Origin: Lysobacter sp.
GTDB taxonomy: Bacteria; Pseudomonadota; Gammaproteobacteria; Xanthomonadales; Xanthomonadaceae
DNA: 64,000 nt
Reading direction: 5' to 3'
NCBI GenBank assembly: GCA_011526085.1
Contig: WYBC01000016.1
Location: 248,001-312,000, forward strand
Positions within the stretch are counted from its first letter, which is position 1. Each line of letters opens with the position of its first letter. Of the stretch, positions 17,190-27,723 are shown piece by piece. The position numbers and the translations under genes were made by a program. The notes below the pieces were generated by a model. It was not told where the DNA came from. It did not search any database and saw only the letters and a list, made by a program, of their open reading frames with translations.

Positions 17190-17788
17190 GACACCTCTCG
17201 TGCGGACAGCAGTCGCTCGACGTAGCGCGCGACCAGATCGACTTCCAGGTTCACCGCGTCGCCGACCGCAGTGCCCGCGAATGCGGTGTGCGACACGGTG
17301 TGCGGGATCAGCGCGACGTCGAAGCCGGCATCGTCCACCGCGTTGACGGTGAGACTGACGCCGTCGACGCAGATCGATCCCTTGGTCGCGATGTACTTCA
17401 GCAGCGGCGCCGGCGCGGCGAAGCGCCAGCGCTGCGCGCGCGCGTCGGCATGCACCGACAGCACGCGACCGATGCCGTCGACATGGCCGCTGACCAGATG
17501 ACCGCCGAGACGGTCGGTGGGGCGCATCGCGCGTTCGAGGTTCACCGCATGGCCGACCGCCAGCCCGCCGAGCGTGGTCAGCGCCAGCGTCTCATTGGAC
17601 GCATCGGCGGCGAAGGACGCCGCATCGAACTCGACCACGGTGAGGCAGACGCCGCTCACCGCGATGCTCTCGCCCAGCGCCACGTCCGCGAACGGCAGGG
17701 TGCCGACGCCGATGCGCAGGCGCAGATCGCCGCCGCGCGGTTCCAGCGCGAGCACCTGGCCCACGCCCTCCACCAATCCGGTAAACAT
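17186..17788 (-). CDS. ribE: Riboflavin synthase, alpha chain
   Basis: 200 residues built as two homologous barrels, each with its own signature: MFTGLVEGVGQV and SGVCLTVVEFD in the first, HLVSGHVDGIGRV and DGVSLTVNAVDD in the second. It dismutates two lumazine molecules to riboflavin. The start at 17788 is fixed by the MFTGLVE N-terminus. Both ends overlap neighbours by one to four bases (methyltransferase before, ribBA after), so the whole block is likely one transcript. Confidence 0.95.
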   Translation of the reverse strand: MFTGLVEGVGQVLALEPRGGDLRLRIGVGTLPFADVALGESIAVSGVCLTVVEFDAASFAADASNETLALTTLGGLAVGHAVNLERAMRPTDRLGGHLVSGHVDGIGRVLSVHADARAQRWRFAAPAPLLKYIATKGSICVDGVSLTVNAVDDAGFDVALIPHTVSHTAFAGTAVGDAVNLEVDLVARYVERLLSAREVS

Positions 17789-18582
17789 CAGGTTTTCCTT
17801 CTCGCATGTACGAACAGCGGCCAGCGCAGCGGCACCGGGCCGGCATCGCCCCAGGCCTGCGCGATCGCCCAGGCGTGCGCGGCGACCGGGTCGACGCCAT
17901 GCGCCTCGCGATGGCGCTTCACCGCGGAGTAACTGGAAAAATAGTCGAGCATGCGCAACAGCGGCCACGCGACCGCGATCCCGGACGGCGGCGGCACGGC
18001 GGCTTCGACGGTCTCGAAGGGAAACGCGATGTCGGCATAGGCGCGATCCACCAGATGGCGCTCGGCCGGCCACGCATCGCGGATGCGCGCGGCGAACGCG
18101 CCGACGCTGTCGCGCAACGCATCCGGGACCTCGATGTCCTGATAGCCCCAGGCCACCAGCACGCCACCCGGCCGCAGCACGCGCGCGCATTCGGCGAAGA
18201 ACGCGCCGCGATCGAACCAGTGCAGCGCCTGCGCGACGCAGACCGCGTCGACGCTGGCATCGGCGAGGCTGCAGCGTTCGGCCGGCTCCACCGCGAAACG
18301 CACGTTGCCGATGTCCGGCGCCTGCGCGATCTGCTGCGCGCTGGGATCGGTGGCGAACACGTCGGCGAACACCGAGGCCAGCCCGGCGGTGGCCTGACCG
18401 CTGCCGCAACCGGCTTCCCAGACGCGGCCGCGCGCCGGCGCGATGCCCGCGATCCAGTCGAACAAAGCCTGCGGATAGTCGGGACGCGCGCTGGCGTACT
18501 GCGCGGCGACCGCCGAAAAGTGATCGGGAAAGGCGTCGGGCGAACGGCCGTCCGCCTGCACCGGATGGCCGGGCCCGCTCAT
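17788..18582 (-). CDS. Class I SAM-dependent methyltransferase
   Basis: 264 residues. A Rossmann methyltransferase domain shows VWEAGCGSGQAT (SAM motif I, about 54-65), the acidic end of strand 2 (VFATDPSAQQI), and DAVCVAQALHWFD (motif IV). It most resembles the small-molecule type 11 methyltransferases. The substrate cannot be inferred. It sits inside the riboflavin operon between ribD and ribE with overlaps at both ends, but no methylation step is known in riboflavin synthesis, so co-expression rather than pathway membership is the safe reading. Confidence 0.82.
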   Translation of the reverse strand: MSGPGHPVQADGRSPDAFPDHFSAVAAQYASARPDYPQALFDWIAGIAPARGRVWEAGCGSGQATAGLASVFADVFATDPSAQQIAQAPDIGNVRFAVEPAERCSLADASVDAVCVAQALHWFDRGAFFAECARVLRPGGVLVAWGYQDIEVPDALRDSVGAFAARIRDAWPAERHLVDRAYADIAFPFETVEAAVPPPSGIAVAWPLLRMLDYFSSYSAVKRHREAHGVDPVAAHAWAIAQAWGDAGPVPLRWPLFVHARRKT

Positions 18583-19673
18583 GCGTCGCGCTCCGGGCGC
18601 AGCAGCAGGCGCAGATCGTCGCCGAGGCGGCGGGTCTCCACCGTGCGCAGACGCAGGCGCTGGGCCATCTCGTCGATGCGCAGGCCGTCGAACAGCGGGC
18701 GCGCCTCGGCGCCGAGCAGGACCGGGGCGACGTACAGCAGCACTTCGTCCACCAGCCCGGCGCGCAGCAGCGCACCCGCCAGCGTCGCGCCGGCTTCGAC
18801 CTGGACCTCGTTGATCTCGCGCGCGGCCAACGCCTGCAGCACCGCATCGAGATCGAGCAGGCCGTCGCGCATGCGCACCGCCGCGTGCGCGGCGTCGAAC
18901 ATGCGCGGTGGCTTGGCGTCGGGCGCATGGAAATACAGGGTGGCCGCATCGCCGGCGCGGATATGGCCGCGACCGACGGTGGCGAGGCCCGGATCGAGCA
19001 CCACGCGCAGCGGCGGCACGAACGGCGTGTCGTCGTCGAAGCGCACGGTCAACTGCGGATCGTCGATCAGTACGGTGCCGGCGCCGGTGAGCAGTGCGCC
19101 GGCACGCGCACGCCAGCGCATCACGTCGCGGCGCGACGCTTCGCCGCTGATCCATTTCGAGTCGCCGTTGGCGAGCGCGGTGCGGCCGTCGAGACTGGTC
19201 GCCAGCTTCACCCGCACCCAGGGACGCCTGCGCTCGATCCGCGACAGGAAGCCATGATTCAATCGCCGCGCGGCGGCGGCCATCAGCCCGTGTTCGACCG
19301 CGATGCCGGCCGCGCGCAGGCGCTCGAAACCGGCACCGTCGACCTGCGGGAACGGGTCGCGCATCGCCGCGATCACGCGGCCGACGCCGGCGGCGATCAG
19401 CGCATCGGCGCAGGGCCCGGTGCGCCCGGTGTGCGCGCAGGGTTCCAGGGTCACGTAGACCGTGGCGCCGCGCGCGCGATCGCCCGCGGCCTGCAGCGCG
19501 ACGACCTCGGCGTGGGGACCGCCGGCGATCGCATGCCAGCCTTCTCCGACCACCTCGTCGCCGTGCGCGATCACGCAGCCGACCATCGGATTCGGTTTCG
19601 TGGTGTAGGCGCCGCGCTCGGCGAGACGCAGGGCCTGCGCCATCATCGCGTGGTCGGTCGCGGAAAACGTCAT
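18579..19673 (-). CDS. ribD: Bifunctional deaminase/reductase of riboflavin synthesis
   Basis: 364 residues. The N-terminal deaminase domain has the zinc motif GPHAEVVAL and the paired PCAHTGRTGPC. The C-terminal reductase domain begins near RRPWVRVKLATSLDGRTAL and contains GAGTVLIDDPQLTVR. It deaminates and then reduces the pyrimidine intermediate after GTP cyclohydrolase II. The ATG at 19673 places TDHAMMAQALRLAERGAYTT at the family position; the in-frame ATG at 19691 would add six residues. Its stop overlaps the methyltransferase start. Confidence 0.94.
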   Translation of the reverse strand: MTFSATDHAMMAQALRLAERGAYTTKPNPMVGCVIAHGDEVVGEGWHAIAGGPHAEVVALQAAGDRARGATVYVTLEPCAHTGRTGPCADALIAAGVGRVIAAMRDPFPQVDGAGFERLRAAGIAVEHGLMAAAARRLNHGFLSRIERRRPWVRVKLATSLDGRTALANGDSKWISGEASRRDVMRWRARAGALLTGAGTVLIDDPQLTVRFDDDTPFVPPLRVVLDPGLATVGRGHIRAGDAATLYFHAPDAKPPRMFDAAHAAVRMRDGLLDLDAVLQALAAREINEVQVEAGATLAGALLRAGLVDEVLLYVAPVLLGAEARPLFDGLRIDEMAQRLRLRTVETRRLGDDLRLLLRPERDA

Positions 19674-19677
19674 CGCA

Positions 19678-20817
19678 TCACTCACGGACATAGCGTCCCC
19701 GTTCGTCGCCATCGGGCCAGGTGGGTATGAGCGCATCGCCATCCACCCGCAGTTCCATGCGCTCGAACGCCGGTGCCGAATGACGCGCACTGTCGAACGC
19801 GATCGCGAGGACGTCGCCCTTCGCAGGATCGACCTCGATCGTGCCGGCGAACCTGCCGGCAGACACGCCGTCGTCGTCGCCGGCATCGCGCAGCGACACG
19901 CGGCGCAGCGTCGCGCCGGGGCGTGGCCGCAGCAGCGCCCAACCGCCGCGGTTGGTGACGCGCGCCTCGCGGTGCCCGTCGGAGAATTCGAATTCGACGC
20001 GGATGCCGGAAAACCGCAGCCCCGCCGCCGGGTCGCCGATCACGACGCCCAGTCCCCGGCCCGGCTGCGCATCGGCGACGGCCTGCGCATCGGTGGCCAC
20101 GGGCATGCCGCATTCCGCGGGGATGCGCGGTTCCGGCAGATCGGGCAGATCGAGTCCGGCTGCGAAATGAGCGTCGCGCGCCTGCGCCAGATTGGCGCGA
20201 TACGCTTCCATCGCGGCCACGGCCAGCCGCATCGCGTCGTCGGCATCGCGCTGGAGCTTTTCGTCGCCCATCACCGAAACGACATACGCCCGCGCCGCGA
20301 GCGCCGATGCCGCGGTGGCTTCGAAGACGGCTCGCGCGCTCGCCACCGGCGGCAGCGAATCGCGCGCCGCCTGCGCCAGGGCGTCAGGCGAAGGCTCGGG
20401 CCCGCCGATCATCGGCGGCGCGGAAACGCCATCGGCCACTGCCAGGAACGGGCAGCGCTCCTGGGCCAGATCGCCGGCGCGGGCCGCTTCCATGTCGCGC
20501 ATGCGTTCCTCGGTCTGCGCATCCCAGGCGAACACCGCATCGAGGCGGAACGGGTCGCCGTCCGGCGCCGGGCGCTCGGTCGTCAACACCACGCGGCCGT
20601 CGCGTTCGGACCAACGGCCGCGGGCGGTCTGATCCATCGCACCGTAGGCGAGGAACCATTCGAAGCGTCCGTCGTCGCGCAATCGCAGTTCGGAACCGAC
20701 TTCGGTCACGCCCTGCAGGTAATAGTGACCGCCGACGGGTCCGCCGGCCTGCGCGGTCGACGCGAGCAGCGACGACGCCGACAGCACCACCGCCGCGCAC
20801 CGCAGGAGCGCGTTCAC
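19678..20817 (-). CDS. Secreted/periplasmic protein of unknown function
   Basis: 379 residues with a clear Sec signal peptide (hydrophobic [17 protein letters not shown], cleavage likely after AQA near residue 24). The mature part starts with a small beta-rich domain ([32 protein letters not shown], then a [11 protein letters not shown] strand) resembling a lipocalin-like or META-type fold. A helical middle and a second beta-rich C-terminal region follow. No catalytic motif is recognised. The GTG start at 20817 overlaps the nrdR stop, so it is translated from the nrdR-rib transcript. Confidence 0.75.
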   Translation of the reverse strand: MNALLRCAAVVLSASSLLASTAQAGGPVGGHYYLQGVTEVGSELRLRDDGRFEWFLAYGAMDQTARGRWSERDGRVVLTTERPAPDGDPFRLDAVFAWDAQTEERMRDMEAARAGDLAQERCPFLAVADGVSAPPMIGGPEPSPDALAQAARDSLPPVASARAVFEATAASALAARAYVVSVMGDEKLQRDADDAMRLAVAAMEAYRANLAQARDAHFAAGLDLPDLPEPRIPAECGMPVATDAQAVADAQPGRGLGVVIGDPAAGLRFSGIRVEFEFSDGHREARVTNRGGWALLRPRPGATLRRVSLRDAGDDDGVSAGRFAGTIEVDPAKGDVLAIAFDSARHSAPAFERMELRVDGDALIPTWPDGDERGRYVRE

Positions 20818-21350
20818 CGCTTCTTCTTGTCCTTGTCGGCATGCCGGTCGAACGGCACGACATCGCCGCCGAGCAGCGGCAGCTGGCCCTCGCCCGGCAG
20901 CTCGCGCTCCAGTCGATCGAGTTCCTCGCGGAAATCGGCCACGTCCTCGAACGCGCGATAGACCGATGCGAAGCGCACGAAGGCGACGTGATCGAGCTTG
21001 CGCAGTTCGCCCATCACGAATTCGCCGACGCGCCGCGACGGCAGTTCGCGTTCGGTGGTCATCCTCAATTGATGCACGACCGAGCGCACCGCGGCCTCGA
21101 TCTGCTCTTCCGACACCGGGCGCTTGTGCAGCGCGCGATCGAAACCGTGGCGCAGCTTGCGCGCGTCGAAGTGCTCGCGGCGGCCGTCGGACTTGATGAT
21201 CGCCGGCAGCTTGAGTTCCACCGTTTCCAGCGTGCTGAACCGCTCGCCGCAGGCCTCGCACTCGCGCCGGCGACGGATCGTCGCGCCGTCTTCGCTGACG
21301 CGCGAATCGATGACGCGGGTGTTCTCGTGCTGGCAGAAGGGGCAATGCAT
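20814..21350 (-). CDS. nrdR: Transcriptional repressor NrdR
   Basis: 178 residues. The N-terminal zinc ribbon has CPFC and CEAC pairs with [17 protein letters not shown] between ribbon and ATP-cone. The ATP-cone follows ([20 protein letters not shown]). NrdR senses (d)ATP and represses ribonucleotide reductase genes. The C-terminus is longer than usual, with a Lys-rich tail. The nrdR-ribD neighbourhood is common in proteobacteria. Confidence 0.95.
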   Translation of the reverse strand: MHCPFCQHENTRVIDSRVSEDGATIRRRRECEACGERFSTLETVELKLPAIIKSDGRREHFDARKLRHGFDRALHKRPVSEEQIEAAVRSVVHQLRMTTERELPSRRVGEFVMGELRKLDHVAFVRFASVYRAFEDVADFREELDRLERELPGEGQLPLLGGDVVPFDRHADKDKKKR

Positions 21351-21361
21351 GTCGGATCGAC

Positions 21362-21428
21362 GTAGGGCGGGCGCAAACCCGCCGATCTCCATTGAGCGAC
21401 CGATATAGCGGGCCTGGGCCCGCCCTAC
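21362..21428. repeat. Intergenic inverted repeat between nrdR and glyA
   Basis: GTAGGGCGGGC at 21362-21372 is the exact reverse complement of 21418-21428. Inside are two smaller hairpins, one with arms 21366-21371 and 21378-21383. The layout is that of a REP/BIME-type element, common between xanthomonad genes, and could act as a transcript-end stabiliser for glyA. Confidence 0.65.
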
Positions 21429-21441
21429 GGGGCGCGTGGGT

Positions 21442-22692
21442 TCAACCGTAGACCGGGAATTTCCGGCACTGCGCCGTCACCGCCTCGCGGACGCGGGCGA
21501 TCACCGCCTCATCCGTCGGCGCGTCCAGCACGTCGCAGATCCAGTGCGCGAGTTCCACGCAATCCGCTTCCAGGTAACCGCGGGTGGTGACAGCCGGGGT
21601 GCCGATGCGCAGGCCGGAGGTGTAGACCGGCTTCTGCGGATCGTTGGGCACCGCGTTCTTGTTGACGGTGATGTGGGCGCGGCCGAGCGCTTCCTCCGCA
21701 TCCTTGCCGGTAATGCCCTTGCCGATCATGTCGACCAGCATCAGATGGTTCTGCGTGCCGCCGGACACGATCTTGTAGCCGCGCGCGATGATCGTCTCCG
21801 CCATCGCCTGCGCGTTCTTCACCACCTGCTGCTGGTAGATCTTGAATTCGGGCTCCAGCGCTTCCTTGAACGCGACCGCCTTGGCCGCGATCACGTGCAT
21901 CAGCGGGCCGCCCTGCAGGCCGGGGAACACCAGCGACTGGAACTTCTTCTCCAGCTCCTCGTTGGCCTTGCAGATGATGAAACCACCACGCGGGCCGCGC
22001 AGGGTCTTGTGGGTGGTGGAGGTGACGACGTGCGCATGCGGCACCGGGTTCGGGTACACGCCGGCGGCGACGAGGCCGGCCACGTGCGCCATGTCGACGA
22101 ACAGATAGGCGCCGACCTTGTCGGCGATGGCACGGAAGCGCGCCCAGTCGACGACCTGCGAATAGGCGCTGAAGCCGCCGATGATCATCTTCGGCCTGCT
22201 TTCCAGTGCGATGCGCTCGACTTCGTCGTAATCGATCAGGCCCTGATCGTTCACGCCGTAGGACACGATGTTGAACAGCTTGCCGGAGATGTTGGCCTTG
22301 GCGCCGTGGGTCAGGTGGCCGCCGTGGGCCAACGACATGCCCAGCACGGTGTCGCCCGGCTTCAGCAGCGCGAAGTAGACGGCCTGGTTGGCCTGCGAGC
22401 CGGAATGCGGCTGCACGTTGGCATAGTCGGCGCCGTAGAGCTGCTTGAGGCGCTCGATGGCGAGCCGCTCGGCGATATCGACGTACTCGCAGCCGCCGTA
22501 ATAGCGCTTGCCGACATAGCCCTCGGCGTATTTGTTGGTGAGCTGGCTGCCCTGCGCTTCCATCACCCGCGGGCTGGCGTAGTTCTCGGACGCGATCAGC
22601 TCGACGTGGTCTTCCTGACGGCGGTTTTCCGCCGCGATCGCCGCGGCCAGTTCGGGATCGAAACCTTCGATGCGGGCATCGCGCGGGAACAT
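21442..22692 (-). CDS. glyA: Serine hydroxymethyltransferase
   Basis: 416 residues, one less than E. coli GlyA. Signature features: [27 protein letters not shown], the PLP lysine in [16 protein letters not shown], and [14 protein letters not shown] near the C-terminus. It interconverts serine and glycine with tetrahydrofolate and is the main source of one-carbon units. Start 22692 has GGAG upstream. The nrdR gene 91 bases downstream is separated by a palindromic element. Confidence 0.97.
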   Translation of the reverse strand: MFPRDARIEGFDPELAAAIAAENRRQEDHVELIASENYASPRVMEAQGSQLTNKYAEGYVGKRYYGGCEYVDIAERLAIERLKQLYGADYANVQPHSGSQANQAVYFALLKPGDTVLGMSLAHGGHLTHGAKANISGKLFNIVSYGVNDQGLIDYDEVERIALESRPKMIIGGFSAYSQVVDWARFRAIADKVGAYLFVDMAHVAGLVAAGVYPNPVPHAHVVTSTTHKTLRGPRGGFIICKANEELEKKFQSLVFPGLQGGPLMHVIAAKAVAFKEALEPEFKIYQQQVVKNAQAMAETIIARGYKIVSGGTQNHLMLVDMIGKGITGKDAEEALGRAHITVNKNAVPNDPQKPVYTSGLRIGTPAVTTRGYLEADCVELAHWICDVLDAPTDEAVIARVREAVTAQCRKFPVYG

Positions 22693-22755
22693 CGGAACTC
22701 CGGGGGGATGGACGATCCGGACATTGTAGCCCACCCCCGGGGCCGGCCCTTCCAC

Positions 22756-22787
22756 GAAAAACGGCGCGCCCGGGAGGACGCGCCGTT
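22756..22787 (-). terminator. Rho-independent terminator after the RcnB-like gene
   Basis: Nine-base arms (22760-22768 and 22779-22787) pair perfectly around a ten-base loop, and the minus strand then runs into TTTTT. It ends transcription from the RcnB-like gene before glyA. A second strong hairpin without a T-run lies at about 22808-22829. Confidence 0.8.
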
Positions 22788-22834
22788 CCAGTTGCATGGG
22801 ACCCGCCCGGCCCGGCTTCGGGCCGGGCCCGGAC

Positions 22835-23308
22835 TCAGCGGAAGATCACGCTGGCGATCAGGCCCGTGGCGACGGCGACGAGGATGAAGTCGCCGCGGTC
22901 GTCCCGACGCCAGTGGTAGCCGCGGGGCGGGGCGTACAGGCCGTAGTCCCGGTATTGGCGGTAGTCGTGGACGACATAGGTCGGGGCGTAGCCGCGGGTG
23001 TCGTAACGGACGCCGCGCGACCATCGCGGATAGGCATGGGGCGGCGGGCCCGGACGGTAGATGACCCGCGGCGGCGGATTCACGTACACGACGCGATCGC
23101 GGTGGTGGCGGTAGCGGCGGTCGTCGTAACGGCGGTTGTCGTAGCGGCGGTCGTAACGATCATCGTCGCGACGGTCGTAGCGATCGTCGTAGCGGCCATG
23201 GTGGTCGCCGCGATCGCGGTGGCCACCGTCCCGGGCCATCGCCGGCGCCGAGACGGCGGCGGCGATGGCGAGGGCCAGGGCCGGAAGAATGCGGGTGGCG
23301 TACTTCAT
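22835..23308 (-). CDS. RcnB-family periplasmic protein with Tyr-Asp-Arg-rich repeats
   Basis: 157 residues. A Sec signal peptide ends at ...APAMA near residue 26. Next comes a low-complexity stretch (about 30-75) of repeated Arg/Asp/Tyr/His units such as RYDDRYDRR, then a Pro-rich linker, then the RcnB C-terminal domain with [20 protein letters not shown] and a hydrophobic end. E. coli RcnB is a periplasmic protein linked to nickel/cobalt balance; proteins like this one are numerous in xanthomonads and mostly uncharacterised. Start 23308 has AGGAGG upstream. Its upstream region holds a triple direct repeat. Confidence 0.8.
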   Translation of the reverse strand: MKYATRILPALALAIAAAVSAPAMARDGGHRDRGDHHGRYDDRYDRRDDDRYDRRYDNRRYDDRRYRHHRDRVVYVNPPPRVIYRPGPPPHAYPRWSRGVRYDTRGYAPTYVVHDYRQYRDYGLYAPPRGYHWRRDDRGDFILVAVATGLIASVIFR

Positions 23309-23390
23309 GGGGCCTCCTGTCGGCAGGCGTTGTGGTGACGGGCCGAGCATGGCCCGGCTCCGCTGAACGCGTTCCGTCCCGGAGGCGCCC

Positions 23391-23418
23391 CTTGAACCCG
23401 CCTTGAGTGCGCCTTGAG
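23391..23418. promoter_or_regulatory. Three CTTGA(A/G) direct repeats at 11-bp spacing: candidate OmpR-family site
   Basis: CTTGAA at 23391-23396, CTTGAG at 23402-23407 and CTTGAG at 23413-23418, each separated by exactly five bases. Hexamer-N5-hexamer on one face of the helix is the layout bound by OmpR/PhoP/PmrA-type response regulators. It lies 83 bases upstream of the RcnB-like gene and about 160 bases upstream of ettA. Confidence 0.45.
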
Positions 23419-23464
23419 CAGCCGTTCAGGCCCGCCGGCCTGCCGTCACCGCGCCCCGGCCCGG

Positions 23465-23470
23465 TATAAT
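23465..23470 (+). promoter_or_regulatory. Candidate -10 box for ettA
   Basis: A consensus TATAAT lies 111 bases before the ettA start. The region 16-18 bases upstream is GC-rich with no good -35, so an activator or extended contacts may be needed. Confidence 0.45.
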
Positions 23471-23581
23471 CGCCGGCTATCCCCGACCTTTTTCGCGGCC
23501 CCTGCCCTGCGCAGGCGGCTGCGGCCCGCCCCCGCGGCAGCCACCGTCCTCCGGTGAGGCCGCGTCCGACCGGAAACCCCC

Positions 23582-25246
<1,665 letters not shown>

Positions 25247-25252
25247 GACCCA

Positions 25253-25277
25253 CGCCCGCCTTCATGGCGGGCGTTTC
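25253..25277 (+). terminator. Rho-independent terminator after ettA
   Basis: Eight-base arms (25253-25260 and 25266-25273) pair perfectly around TTCAT, followed by TTTCG. It starts six bases after the ettA stop. Confidence 0.8.
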
Positions 25278-25379
25278 GCATCCGCCGCGGACGACTTTCC
25301 CGAACTGAGGCACAGTTCACCGGATCGGCGCCGCCGGAACGGCCGCAAGTCCTTACGCCCGACACGCGACTTTGAAATC

Positions 25380-26231
25380 ATGACCGAGACCCCGAGCAAG
25401 AAGACGCCCGAGCCGATGCGAGGCTTCATCGACCGACTGCAGGACCGCTGGCAGCACGCCGACACCCTCGTGTGCGTCGGGCTGGATCCGGAGCCGGCGA
25501 AATTCCCGGCGCGCTTCGCCCACGACCCCGACGCGATCTTCAACTTCTGCCGCGACATCATCGACGCCACCGCGCCCTATGTCTGCGCGTTCAAGCCGCA
25601 GATCGCGCACTTCGCGGCGGCGCACGCCGAGGAAGCGCTGCGCATGCTGATCATGCACATCGGCTTCCGCTATCCCGGCATCCCGGTGATCCTCGACAGC
25701 AAGCGCGGCGACATCGGCAGCACCGCGCAGCACTACGCCAGCGAAGCCTTCGAGCGCTATGCGGCGGACGCGGTGACCGTGAACCCGTATCTCGGCCGCG
25801 ATTCGGTGCAGCCTTTCCTCGACCGCGGCGACAAGGGCGTGGTGATCCTGTGCCGCACCTCGAATCCCGGCGCGGGCGATCTGCAGGACATGGTCGTGGG
25901 CGGCCGCCCGCTCTACCAGCACGTGGCCGAGAAGATCGCCCGCGAGTGGAATGACAACGGCAACTGCGCGCTGGTGGTCGGCGCGACCTGGCCGGACCAG
26001 CTGCGCGACGTGCGCGCGCTGGTCGGCAACGTGCCGTTCCTGGTGCCGGGCATCGGCGCGCAGGGCGGCGATGTCGAAGCGGTGGTGCGCAACGCGAAGA
26101 CCGCGGACGGCACCGGGCTGATCGTCAGTTCCTCGCGCGCGATCCTGTACGCCTCGAACGGCGACGATTACGCCGAAGCCGCCGCGAACGCCGCGCGGAC
26201 GCTGCGCGACGAGATCAATCGTCACCGCTGA
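25380..26231 (+). CDS. pyrF: Orotidine 5'-phosphate decarboxylase (PyrF subfamily 2)
   Basis: 283 residues, the longer subfamily 2 form. Motifs: [13 protein letters not shown] at the N-terminus, the catalytic [16 protein letters not shown] (Lys and Asp), [14 protein letters not shown], and [10 protein letters not shown] for phosphate binding. It decarboxylates OMP to UMP, the last step of pyrimidine synthesis. An inverted repeat follows two bases after the stop. Confidence 0.95.
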   Translation: MTETPSKKTPEPMRGFIDRLQDRWQHADTLVCVGLDPEPAKFPARFAHDPDAIFNFCRDIIDATAPYVCAFKPQIAHFAAAHAEEALRMLIMHIGFRYPGIPVILDSKRGDIGSTAQHYASEAFERYAADAVTVNPYLGRDSVQPFLDRGDKGVVILCRTSNPGAGDLQDMVVGGRPLYQHVAEKIAREWNDNGNCALVVGATWPDQLRDVRALVGNVPFLVPGIGAQGGDVEAVVRNAKTADGTGLIVSSSRAILYASNGDDYAEAAANAARTLRDEINRHR

Positions 26232-26232
26232 G

Positions 26233-26295
26233 GTAGAGCGGCCTTCAGGCCGCTGCGCCTCCCACAAAGGGCAGCGACCTGAAGGCCGCTCTGCC
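26233..26295. repeat. REP/BIME-like inverted repeat after pyrF
   Basis: Two 20-base arms (26235-26254 and 26273-26292) are complementary at 19 of 20 positions around an 18-base loop; each arm also holds its own small GCGGCC/GGCCGC-type hairpin. A related half-copy occurs at 48180-48201 (20 of 22 bases match 26274-26295). It sits between convergent pyrF and the esterase-like gene and may stabilise or end both transcripts. Confidence 0.7.
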
Positions 26296-26316
26296 TTGCG
26301 CGAATTGACGGCTGTA

Positions 26317-27591
26317 CTACCTGCGCGGCAGCGGCGTCGCGGCGCGCTCCTCGCGCAATACCATGATGCCGTCGAGCATCTCGGCCCACGGAGCCGCGTG
26401 GGTCGTGCGGTAGTTGATCGGCCGCGCGGCGATCGTGCCGAGCTTGCGCAGACGCTTGCGGTCGACGTAGCGCAGTTCCGCGTCGCCGTCGCCGAGCGCG
26501 ACGGCTTCCAGCGCGTGCGGGGCCGCGGGCGTCAGCGCGTTCGGCAATCCCGACGTGCCGGGATTGCCGAACGTTCCGGATCGGGCGGTGAAACCGATGA
26601 CCGCCGCGCGGTCGCCGTACGCGGCATGGACATGCGCGCCGAGCGGGCGCATCTCCGGCGCGACCCCGTCCAACAGCTTCGCCGCGTGCACGGTCGCGCA
26701 CCAGACCACCAGCTTCGTGCCCTTCGGCCAGCGCGCACGGTGCCACTGCAGCGCTTCGAACATGCCGAGGTCGCGCATGTCGCCATCGCCGTCCAGCGCC
26801 ATGTCGAGATAGCGCGCATAGGCCGCGGCCATCGCCGCGATGTCGGAGGCCGGATCGATGCCTTTGGACGCGATGGCGGCGCGAATCGTGTCGCTGCATG
26901 CGCGCAGGCGACGCTGCGCCGCGTCGTCGAACGGCTGCGCATCGTCGTACCGCCAGCCGTTGTGACGATCGATCTCGGCCCGGCAGGCCGCACCGGGTTC
27001 GCCATCGAGCGCGGCCGCGAGCGCGCCGCCGAGTTCGCGACGGGCGTAGTGTCCGCTGATGCCGCCCACCTGCGGGTCGATGCCGGCCACGCGCAGTCGC
27101 CCGGCCATCGTCTCCGCGTGCAGGAACGCGATCAGCGGCTGCGCCTCCTGCGCGCGCGACCACAGCGGACCGATGGCGTTTGCCAGATCGCGTGCGGTCG
27201 CGGTACCGGCGTGGACCGCACGCGCATGCGCCAGCAGATCGTAGAACTGACTCTCGAAGACCACCGCGCCGAAACCGCAGCGCGCGGCCAAGCGCTTCAC
27301 GATTTCGGTCTTGATCTCGAGCGTGCGCCCGCCGCCATGGTTCGCGTCCTCGCCGAGCAGCACGACGTCCCTGCGGCACACATCGCGGACGAGACGATCG
27401 ATCTCGGCGGATGCGCGGCGATCGAAGACGACCTCGGGGCCGCCGGACGCATGTGCGGCGCGTTCGGCGGCGGTGGCGACACCGGCGAATCCGAGCGCGA
27501 AGACGAGCGCGGCGGACATGCCCTGCGCCACGCGAACGCCGCCGCTGAGCACGCGATGCCGGACACGTTGCGCGAAGCCGCGGGTCGTCAT
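26317..27591 (-). CDS. Erythromycin-esterase-like protein, secreted
   Basis: 424 residues. The N-terminus has a probable signal sequence (hydrophobic MSAALVFALGFAGVATA, residues 25-41). The catalytic-type motifs of the Ere family are recognisable: LLGEDANHGGG (Glu81, His85), VFESQFYD (Glu113) and a later WCATVHAAK histidine. In studied Ere enzymes these Glu/His residues activate water for macrolide lactone opening, but most family members have unknown substrates and spacing in the first motif differs by one residue. The start codon lies inside a 14-bp tandem array. Confidence 0.72.
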   Translation of the reverse strand: MTTRGFAQRVRHRVLSGGVRVAQGMSAALVFALGFAGVATAAERAAHASGGPEVVFDRRASAEIDRLVRDVCRRDVVLLGEDANHGGGRTLEIKTEIVKRLAARCGFGAVVFESQFYDLLAHARAVHAGTATARDLANAIGPLWSRAQEAQPLIAFLHAETMAGRLRVAGIDPQVGGISGHYARRELGGALAAALDGEPGAACRAEIDRHNGWRYDDAQPFDDAAQRRLRACSDTIRAAIASKGIDPASDIAAMAAAYARYLDMALDGDGDMRDLGMFEALQWHRARWPKGTKLVVWCATVHAAKLLDGVAPEMRPLGAHVHAAYGDRAAVIGFTARSGTFGNPGTSGLPNALTPAAPHALEAVALGDGDAELRYVDRKRLRKLGTIAARPINYRTTHAAPWAEMLDGIMVLREERAATPLPRR

Positions 27592-27700
27592 GGGCGGATC
27601 TTCATGGGCAGATCTTCATGGGCAGATCTTCATGGGCAGATCTTCATGGGCAGATCTTCATGGGCAGATCTTGATGGGCAGATCTTGATGGGCGGATCTT
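27589..27700. repeat. Eight tandem 14-bp units overlapping the esterase start codon
   Basis: Plus-strand unit (C/G)ATGGGC(A/G)GATCTT begins at 27589 and repeats every 14 bases to 27700; units two to six are identical. On the minus strand each unit reads AAGATC(T/C)GCCCAT(G/C), so most carry an ATG, and the first unit supplies the esterase start. Because 14 is not a multiple of three, successive ATGs fall in rotating frames. Most copies contain a palindromic AGATCT. Confidence 0.95.
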
Positions 27701-27723
27701 CATGGAATGTCCGCGGCCATCCG

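Noticed and set aside
27589-27700. CRISPR array
   Set aside because: Units are contiguous 14-bp repeats without spacers.
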